The position numbers and the translations under genes were made by a program. Under the pieces are notes generated by a model. The model was given only the letters and a program-made list of their open reading frames with translations. It made no database searches and was not told where the DNA came from. DNA of 64,000 bases from Azospirillaceae bacterium. GTDB taxonomy: Bacteria > Pseudomonadota > Alphaproteobacteria > Azospirillales > Azospirillaceae. The stretch spans positions 124,001 to 188,000 of the forward strand of contig JAPWJW010000003.1 of the NCBI GenBank assembly GCA_028283825.1, written 5' to 3'. Numbering within the stretch: the first letter of the stretch is position 1; every line of letters starts with the position of its first letter. Shown here piece by piece: positions 58,505 through 64,000 of this stretch.

Positions 58505-59879
58505 AAACCAGAGCCTCGCCCATCGCTCCAGGCTCCGCCAGCAGGTTGGCGATGACCCGCAAGCCTTGTTCCAGCACCTCCGGCCGCTCCTGCCCGCCGA
58601 TGCAGATCCGCACGGCGTGGGGCGTGTCGCCGCGCGCCACGGCGAAGGCATCGGCGGGGGTGACACGCACGCCCCGGCCCAGCAGGGCGCGGGTAAAATC
58701 CTCCCGCCGCCACGGCTCCGGCAAGGGTAGCCACAGGTGCGGGCAGGCGGGATCGGAACCGGCGGCGGTCAGCACGCGGCGCGCCAGGGCCTGGCGCTCG
58801 GCCACCAGGGTGCGGCGCTGGGCGCAGGCCTCCTCGGCGGCACCCGACAACACGAATTCCGCCGCCAACTCCACGCCCAGCGGGTTGACGCCCAGCAGCG
58901 TGGCGCGCAGCAAGGTGCGCACCCGGTCCATCAGGGGGGCGGGGCACAGCAGGAAGCCGGTCCGCAGGCCCGGCATCAGGCTTTTCGACAGGCTGGTCAG
59001 GTATAGCACCCGGTCGGGATCCAGGGCTGCCAGCGGTGCGAACCCATCCTCCGTCGCCAGGAAGCCATAGACGTCGTCCTCCACCACCAGGATGCCGGCG
59101 CGACGGCAGACATCCATCACCGCCCGGCGCCGGCCCGGGCCCTGGCTGACGGTGGTGGGGTTGTGCAGCCGGGGCATGCAGTAGAGGGCGTGGGCGCCGT
59201 GGGCACGGGCCGCCTGTTCCAGCGCGTCCGGCATCAGGCCTTCGCCGTCCATGGCCACCGGCACCAGCCGTAGGTCCAGCAGGGCCGCCAGGGGCTTCAC
59301 CGACGGGTAGGACAGGCGCTCCACCAGCAGGCTGTCGCCGGGGCGGGTGACGGCGGCCAGGGCCAGGTGCATGGCGTTCTGGCCGCCCGCCGTGGGCAGC
59401 AGCCGGTCGGTATCCACCATCATGCCGGTGGTCTGGCTGATCCAGGCCGCACCCGCCTGGCGGTGACGATGGGTGCCGTTGACGGGCGGATAATTCATCA
59501 GCGCCGACAGGTCGTTGCGGCCGGCCAGTTGCACCAGGGCCTGGCGCAGGCGATCCTCATTGGGGCGTTGCGCCAGGGCGTTGACCGACAGGTCGATGAT
59601 TGGCGTCTCGCCCAGGGGCTCCGGCGCCGTTTCCGCCGGCCGCAGGTCGCGCACGAAGGTGCCGCGCCCGACCTCCCCCCCGATCAGGCCCTGGCGTTCG
59701 GCCTCGGCATAGGCGCGGGTGACGGTGCCGACGGTGACGCCCAGGCGCCAGGCCAGGTCCCGGTGGGTGGGCAGCTTGGCGCCGGCGGGCAGGGTGCCGC
59801 TGCCGATGTCGTCATGCAATGCTGCGGCGATGGCGCGATAGCGGGGGCCGGGACGGGTGGCGATATCGGGCAACCACAT
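58503..59879 (-). CDS. MocR/GntR-type regulator with aminotransferase domain
   Basis: About 458 residues. The N-terminal winged helix of the GntR family (RYRAIAAALHDDIGSGTLPA, LAWRLGVTVGTVTRAYAEAE) is followed by a fold-type I PLP domain (AGGQNAMHLALAAVTRPGDS, VVEDDVYGFLA, and LTSLSKSLMPGLRTGF with the PLP lysine in SKS). MocR proteins sense PLP or an amino acid and control a neighbouring enzyme gene; the likely target is the divergent PhzF gene. The ATG at 59879 gives MWLPDIATRPGPRYRAI, the usual family start; an ATG at 59912 lies inside the operator palindrome and is the alternative. Confidence 0.88.
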   Translation of the reverse strand: MWLPDIATRPGPRYRAIAAALHDDIGSGTLPAGAKLPTHRDLAWRLGVTVGTVTRAYAEAERQGLIGGEVGRGTFVRDLRPAETAPEPLGETPIIDLSVNALAQRPNEDRLRQALVQLAGRNDLSALMNYPPVNGTHRHRQAGAAWISQTTGMMVDTDRLLPTAGGQNAMHLALAAVTRPGDSLLVERLSYPSVKPLAALLDLRLVPVAMDGEGLMPDALEQAARAHGAHALYCMPRLHNPTTVSQGPGRRRAVMDVCRRAGILVVEDDVYGFLATEDGFAPLAALDPDRVLYLTSLSKSLMPGLRTGFLLCPAPLMDRVRTLLRATLLGVNPLGVELAAEFVLSGAAEEACAQRRTLVAERQALARRVLTAAGSDPACPHLWLPLPEPWRREDFTRALLGRGVRVTPADAFAVARGDTPHAVRICIGGQERPEVLEQGLRVIANLLAEPGAMGEALV

Positions 59880-59903
59880 GGCGATGCTGGCCTCTGGGGC
59901 ATC

Positions 59904-59922
59904 TATTGTCATGATGACAATA
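59904..59922. promoter_or_regulatory. Palindromic operator between mocR and phzF genes
   Basis: TATTGTCATGATGACAATA is a perfect inverted repeat with 9-bp arms around a G. A second related palindrome, TGTCATGACA (59986-59995), lies just before the PhzF ribosome site, and a half site ATTGTC lies between. The repeated TGTCAT motif suggests cooperative binding by the MocR regulator to control both directions. Confidence 0.7.
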
Positions 59923-60010
59923 TGATCATTGATCGGCGTAATCGGGCGCCATATTCGACAAGTGTATCGATTGTCGCCCATCTCGTGTCATGACAAAAAG
60001 GAGAGCCGCC

Positions 60011-60826
60011 ATGCGCCTGCCGATCTATCAGATCGATGCCTTCACCGACCGCGTCTTCGGCGGCAACCCCGCCGCCGTGGTGCCGCTGGACGCCTGGCTG
60101 CCGGACGCGACGCTGCAGGCCATCGCGGCGGAGAACAACCTGTCGGAAACCGCCTTTTTCGTGCCGCCGGGGCCGGGCGATGACGGTGCCTGGGGCCTGC
60201 GCTGGTTCACGCCCCTGGTTGAGGTGGACCTCTGCGGTCACGCCACCCTGGCCACCGCCCACCTGATGATGAACGTCCTGCATCCGGGGACGGCGCGGGT
60301 GGTGTTCCGCACGCAGAAAGCCGGCCTGCTGACCGTGACGCGGGAGACCGAGGGGGCGGAGCGCCTGGTCCTGGATTTCCCCGCCCGGCCGCCGCAGGCG
60401 CCGGACACCGTGCATGCCGGCCTGGTGACGGCGTTGGGCGGGCCGCGACCGACGGCCATCCTGGCGTCCCGCGACTATCTGGTGGTGTATGAGGACGCGG
60501 CCACGGTGCGGGCCCTGGCGCCCGACATGGCGGGGTTGGCGGGCATCGACCGTTTCGCCGTCATCGCCACGGCGCCCGGGGATGAGCCGGGCGTGGATTT
60601 CGTCTCACGCTTCTTCGCGCCGGCCGAAGGCGTTCCGGAGGATCCGGTGACCGGCTCCGCCCACTGCACCCTGATTCCCTATTGGGCGGGGCGCCTGGGC
60701 ATCGACCGGCTGACGGCGCGCCAGGTGTCGGCGCGTGGCGGCGCCCTGGCCTGCCGCCTGGATGGCGACCGCGTGCATATCGGTGGCCACGCCGTGCTGT
60801 ACCTGGAGGGGCACATCACCGTCTGA
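60011..60826 (+). CDS. PhzF family isomerase/epimerase-like protein
   Basis: A 271-residue protein with two similar halves of the PhzF fold: PIYQIDAFTDRVFGGNPAAV at the start, NLSETAFFVPP with the catalytic-type glutamate, RWFTPLVEVDLCGHATLATA, and in the second half GVPEDPVTGSAHCTLIPYW with the G-S-A-H-C-x-L motif. Characterised relatives isomerise or epimerise amino acid-like substrates. The substrate here is unknown; the divergent MocR regulator hints at an amino compound. AAAGGAGAG precedes the ATG at the right distance. Confidence 0.88.
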   Translation: MRLPIYQIDAFTDRVFGGNPAAVVPLDAWLPDATLQAIAAENNLSETAFFVPPGPGDDGAWGLRWFTPLVEVDLCGHATLATAHLMMNVLHPGTARVVFRTQKAGLLTVTRETEGAERLVLDFPARPPQAPDTVHAGLVTALGGPRPTAILASRDYLVVYEDAATVRALAPDMAGLAGIDRFAVIATAPGDEPGVDFVSRFFAPAEGVPEDPVTGSAHCTLIPYWAGRLGIDRLTARQVSARGGALACRLDGDRVHIGGHAVLYLEGHITV

Positions 60827-61165
60827 CGCCACCGTCTATGCCTTTCAGCGGATTGACCTGAACCTATCCGTTTGGTGAGGATGCGGGGCTTATCGCGGAG
60901 CGGAAGGGGTATGGCGGCGGCCGGTCTGTCCCCGTCCTCCCCTTATCCTTTCCGGTTCCGCGAAGCCCCTTTGCAGGTAGCTGCCGCCGCCCTTGCCCCC
61001 ACCTGAACGGTCCGCCATGCCGGTTCCGGAAGGGGTGGTTGCGGACATTGTCGTTTACCGGCGCGAGGGGATGCGTGATGATGCCGGCATACACATAAAA
61101 GCGGGCGTTCATGCCGTATTCACTATACGGCAATGCCCCTCTATTTTTTCGGAGCCAGGGTCCCC
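60827..61165 (+). other. Intergenic region with inverted repeat before an unrecognised gene
   Basis: The 339 bases contain no gene that I can support. Near the right end TGCCGTAT (61112-61119) and ATACGGCA (61125-61132) form a perfect 8-bp inverted repeat with a five-base spacer, just upstream of the next gene, and may be an operator or a 5' hairpin. The remainder has no clear promoter. Confidence 0.45.
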
Positions 61166-62893
61166 GTGGATAGGCAGAAGCAACTTGTCGGAACGGTTGA
61201 AACCGCTTTCGAACTGCACAGCCTGCACAACGACCAGTGGCTTCTGGTCAAGGAAAGCCCTGACCTGCGCCAGGTGGAACCGGCGGCGGCCATGCTGGTG
61301 GACCGGCAGGAGGTGGACGGCGTGCGCATCGTTCGCCGCCGCGATTACCGGGACCACGATTTCAAAAGCCACATCACGGTGCGCAAGCGTCTGCGCCCCG
61401 GCGTCGCCGAAACCGATCCGTTGCAGATCGCCAACCCCGGCCGCGATGCCTCCTGGTGCGAACGGTCGGACGATTTCACCGGCGATGTCCAGCGCCAGGT
61501 CATCCGCGGCCTGTTCAGCCGCTACCTGGATGAGAATCGCCTGACCCCGCTTGAGGTCCTGAATTACGAAGTGCCGGCCCGGGCGCTGGACAACGCCGGC
61601 ACCGTGGTCCAGGGCGCCTTGCAGCGCCTGGCCAGCCAGCAGGTGCGCGGCAGCCAGCAGACGGCCGTGTCGCGCATGAAGGAACTGATGGCCATGGTGG
61701 AGGACGGGCTGAACCGTCTGCTCACCCGGGCCAAGGCCACGCCTGTGCCGCCGCTGGCGCCGGGCGGCCTGAAGGCGCTGTCGGAAAAGCTGGCCGCCGC
61801 CGGCGATCCCATTCCCGGGCTTTATCGGGCCACCGCCGCGTATCTGGCCGGGTCCAAGACCTGGACGGAAAAGCTGGACCGTCTGTTCCGCCTGTTCAGC
61901 CCCGACCTGACGGTGCGCGAGATGCGCATCATCGACAGCGTGGCGGCGGAAATCCTGGCCTCTTCCCTGGCTCTGAAGGAATTGGTGGGGAAGGAGGCGG
62001 ACCGCATCGAACTGGTGCTGAACGCCATCAACCTTTACGTAGGCAAGCTGGGCAAGGTCGACGGCGGCGGGCAGCCGCCGGGCCTGGTCACCCTGTCGGA
62101 GCTGCTGGCCCAGGGCGTGCTGCCGCGCACGCTGGCGGAATTGCGCCTGGGCCTGTTGCGCCACCTGCACGCCCGCCTGCCGTTTTATGGCGAGCGCAAC
62201 ATCCAGGATGAGATGCGGGCCCTGGTCCGCATCCTGGATCATCTCAAGGTCACCGCCCCGACCCTGGTGAATGATGAGGAGATCCAGGAGGCCATCGCCA
62301 TCCGGGCCGACAAGCTGATCCAGCCCGAGGCCATGTCCGACCTGATGGGACAGGCGCGCGGCATCTACGCCAAGATCAACCTGGTGCTGGGCCTGGTGAA
62401 CATGGCGCCCGGCCGCCATGCCAAGGCCCGGCTGGCGCCTTACCTGCGGTCCCTGATCGTGCCCGACGACATCGTCTGGGACATGGGCTGCCAGGGGCGG
62501 CGCATGGACATCATCCGGCCTTTGAGCGAACTGTCCGACCGCATCCAGAACGCCGGCGTGCCGGAGGCGGCCAAGCGCGACATGCTGGACATCCTGGACA
62601 GCGCCCTGTTCGAGACGGTGCGGACGGAGATCGTCGGCAACCAGGCCATGGGGTTCGCCGACCGCATGCTGGCCATCATCACCACCTGCGGCAACCTGCC
62701 GGAAGGCGGCCGCGCCCGTGCCTTCGCGGGTGAGACGCTGGCCACCGCCCTGCGCCGGCCGGAATTCATCCTCAACTACCTGGAACGCTTTGAAAGTTCG
62801 GCGGAACGGCGGGACAGCTACTTCCGCCTGTGCCAGGCGCTGGCCGACAGCAAGCTGGTGCCGGCGGCCCTGATACCCAACGCGGCGGCCTGA
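61166..62893 (+). CDS. Large hypothetical protein, family not recognised
   Basis: About 575 residues from the GTG at 61166 (start VDRQKQLVGTVETAFELHSL) with GGAGCCAGGG before it; an ATG at 61133 would add 11 residues. The N-terminal 100 residues look like small beta strands (HNDQWLLVKESP, VRIVRRRDYRDHDFKSHITV), then the protein becomes almost entirely helical to the end (for example LDRLFRLFSPDLTVREMRII, IELVLNAINLYVGKLGKVDG). No signal, membrane helix or catalytic motif is visible. It may be a scaffold or regulator. I cannot name a family, and the frame has normal codon use. Confidence 0.7.
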   Translation: MDRQKQLVGTVETAFELHSLHNDQWLLVKESPDLRQVEPAAAMLVDRQEVDGVRIVRRRDYRDHDFKSHITVRKRLRPGVAETDPLQIANPGRDASWCERSDDFTGDVQRQVIRGLFSRYLDENRLTPLEVLNYEVPARALDNAGTVVQGALQRLASQQVRGSQQTAVSRMKELMAMVEDGLNRLLTRAKATPVPPLAPGGLKALSEKLAAAGDPIPGLYRATAAYLAGSKTWTEKLDRLFRLFSPDLTVREMRIIDSVAAEILASSLALKELVGKEADRIELVLNAINLYVGKLGKVDGGGQPPGLVTLSELLAQGVLPRTLAELRLGLLRHLHARLPFYGERNIQDEMRALVRILDHLKVTAPTLVNDEEIQEAIAIRADKLIQPEAMSDLMGQARGIYAKINLVLGLVNMAPGRHAKARLAPYLRSLIVPDDIVWDMGCQGRRMDIIRPLSELSDRIQNAGVPEAAKRDMLDILDSALFETVRTEIVGNQAMGFADRMLAIITTCGNLPEGGRARAFAGETLATALRRPEFILNYLERFESSAERRDSYFRLCQALADSKLVPAALIPNAAA

Positions 62894-62900
62894 CGTTTTG

Positions 62901-63008
62901 GGTTCCCTCAGGCGCCGGGCGTGGCCATCCGGCCACTTGGCTTCCTCGGTTTCCAGTCCGCTGACGCTCCCCTGAAACCTGCGGCGGCCGCGGTCGCGGC
63001 CTATGGCG
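62901..63008 (-). repeat. Dispersed structured intergenic repeat, copy R8
   Basis: A reverse copy lacking the first hairpin. Read on the minus strand: GGCCGC-GAC-CGCGGCC, GGTTTC pairing with GAAACC, GTGGCC-GGAT-GGCCAC and the terminus GCCTGAGGGAACC. It lies between the unrecognised gene and serC, which run in the same direction. Confidence 0.84.
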
Positions 63009-63130
63009 TCGCCAAGGCCGGGCGCCTATCCGTAAGGATGTTACGTACGGCATTCCGACATGGCAGCAATGTATCGCGCCCGCATCGACATGATTGACGT
63101 TCTTGCGTGAGGCCCATAAGTTCGGCGGCG

Positions 63131-63178
63131 GGACACGCCCCCCCAACGGGGCGCAACTATTCTGCAAGGAATAGCATC
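63131..63178 (+). promoter_or_regulatory. Structured leader of serC
   Basis: Two hairpins stand just before the start codon. CGCCCC/GGGGCG (63136-63141 and 63148-63153) and then CTATTC/GAATAG (63157-63162 and 63169-63174), whose loop and 3' arm hold the AAGGA ribosome site. Closing the second hairpin would block translation. Rfam describes a serC leader motif in alphaproteobacteria, and this could be a member; the ligand of that motif is not settled, and no covariance search was run. Confidence 0.55.
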
Positions 63179-64000
63179 ATGACCGTACCGCCGAAGCCCG
63201 AGAGCCGGCCGTCGAATCCTAATTTTTCTTCTGGTCCCTGCGCCAAGCGTCCCGGATGGACGCTGGATGCCTTGAAGGGCGCCCTGGTGGGCCGCTCGCA
63301 CCGGTCCAAGCCCGGCAAGGCCAAGCTGCAAGAGGTCATTGATCGCAGCCGCGCCCTTCTGAACATCCCGGCCGACTACCGCATCGGCATCGTCCCCGCT
63401 TCCGACACCGGTGCCGTTGAAATGGCCCTGTGGTCGCTGCTGGGCGCCCGCGGTGTCGACATGGTCGCCTGGGAAAGCTTCGGCAAGGATTGGGTGACCG
63501 ACGTCGTGAAGCAGCTGAAGCTGGCCGACGCCCGCACCTTCACCGCCGGCTACGGCAAGCTGCCGGACCTGGCGCAGGTCGATTTCAAGAACGACGTGGT
63601 CTTCACCTGGAACGGCACCACCTCCGGTGTGCGCGTGCCCAACGGTGACTGGATCGCGGATGATCGCGAAGGCCTGACCATCTGCGACGCCACCTCCGCT
63701 GCGTTCGCCATGGACCTGCCGTGGGACAAGCTGGATGTGGTCACCTGGTCCTGGCAGAAGGTGCTGGGCGGTGAGGCCGCGCACGGCATGCTGGTGCTCA
63801 GCCCCCGCGCCGTCGCCCGCCTGGAAAGCTACAAGCCGGCCTGGCCGCTGCCCAAGATTTTCCGCATGACCAAGGACGGCAAGATCGTCGAAGGCATCTT
63901 CAAGGGTGAGACCATCAACACCCCGTCGATGCTGGCGGTCGAGGACGCCCTGGACGGCCTGCGCTGGGCCGAATCCGTGGGCGGCCTGAAGGGCCTGATC
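63179..64000 (+). CDS. serC: Phosphoserine aminotransferase, 5' part
   Basis: The first 274 residues of an enzyme cut by the end of the window. The start [20 protein letters not shown] with CAKRPGW is typical of the alphaproteobacterial SerC type. [20 protein letters not shown] follows, then [14 protein letters not shown], the PLP aspartate in [20 protein letters not shown] and the PLP lysine K194 in [11 protein letters not shown]. It makes 3-phosphoserine from 3-phosphohydroxypyruvate and glutamate. AAGGA stands nine bases before the ATG, in the structured leader. serA would be expected downstream. Confidence 0.95.
   Translation, partial: MTVPPKPESRPSNPNFSSGPCAKRPGWTLDALKGALVGRSHRSKPGKAKLQEVIDRSRALLNIPADYRIGIVPASDTGAVEMALWSLLGARGVDMVAWESFGKDWVTDVVKQLKLADARTFTAGYGKLPDLAQVDFKNDVVFTWNGTTSGVRVPNGDWIADDREGLTICDATSAAFAMDLPWDKLDVVTWSWQKVLGGEAAHGMLVLSPRAVARLESYKPAWPLPKIFRMTKDGKIVEGIFKGETINTPSMLAVEDALDGLRWAESVGGLKGLI

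Overview
The window is about 64 kb of very GC-rich, densely coding chromosome from an alphaproteobacterium, most likely a Rhodospirillales member close to Azospirillum/Nitrospirillum. Reasons: an RcdA (CtrA-degradation) homologue, a cysteine-free ribosomal protein L31, zapA followed by a 6S RNA candidate and fthC, the run yebC-ruvC-ruvA-ruvB-ybgC-tolQRAB-pal-cpoB-tilS-ftsH-folP-glmM-thiD, and a DhnA-type class I aldolase beside thiE. No rRNA, tRNA, CRISPR array, insertion sequence or prophage was found.

Layout. 1-5 kb: 3' end of prpE, a small heat-shock gene with a ROSE-like leader, rcdA, rpmE, an MsbA-like ABC exporter. 5.2-8.8 kb: a TetR (BdcR-like) regulator divergent from a tightly packed four-gene operon (BdcA-like SDR, EthD-fold protein, alpha/beta hydrolase, beta-hydroxyacid dehydrogenase). 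8.9-9.5 kb: a BrnT toxin paired with a helix-turn-helix antitoxin. 9.5-15 kb: livHMGF without a binding protein, a double GNAT gene and an XRE-cupin regulator. 15-23.4 kb: lipoprotein gamma-glutamyltransferase, two small envelope proteins, efp, suhB, an OmpR-type two-component system facing a MipA/OmpV porin, and a glutathione peroxidase behind a perfect Irr-type box. 23.6-28.9 kb: an OmpA-like protein with a non-flagellar MotA/MotB-like pair, a FemAB-like transferase and epmA. 29-30 kb: an antitoxin-like orphan and vapBC. 30-38.9 kb: thiE, fba, a large propeller-GGDEF sensor, gap and tkt. 39.3-45.7 kb: zapA, 6S RNA, fthC, a YmdB-like gene, yebC, ruvCAB, ybgC. 45.7-58.2 kb: the Tol-Pal operon, tilS, ftsH, folP, glmM, thiD. 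58.5-64 kb: a MocR regulator divergent from a PhzF gene, an unrecognised 586-codon-class gene, and the 5' part of serC behind a structured leader.

Two observations stand out. First, a dispersed intergenic element of about 110-160 bp occurs at seven loci (nine copies counting partial ones). All copies share the same hairpins, and the stems change in a compensatory way from copy to copy around constant loops (GAC, GGAT). Five of the seven loci lie between convergent genes. The family looks like a mobile or terminator-like structured repeat that I do not recognise by name. Second, three genes (the second GNAT domain at 13.5 kb, epmA at 28.5 kb, cpoB at 50.5 kb) each carry a single-base indel whose correction restores the family sequence exactly, so either the assembly has homopolymer errors or these genes are freshly broken.

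Functional links inside the window include efp with its lysylation enzyme gene epmA, ruvCAB with ybgC-tol-pal, and tkt-gap with fba for central carbon metabolism. All functions are inferred by reading translated sequence; no database search was possible.
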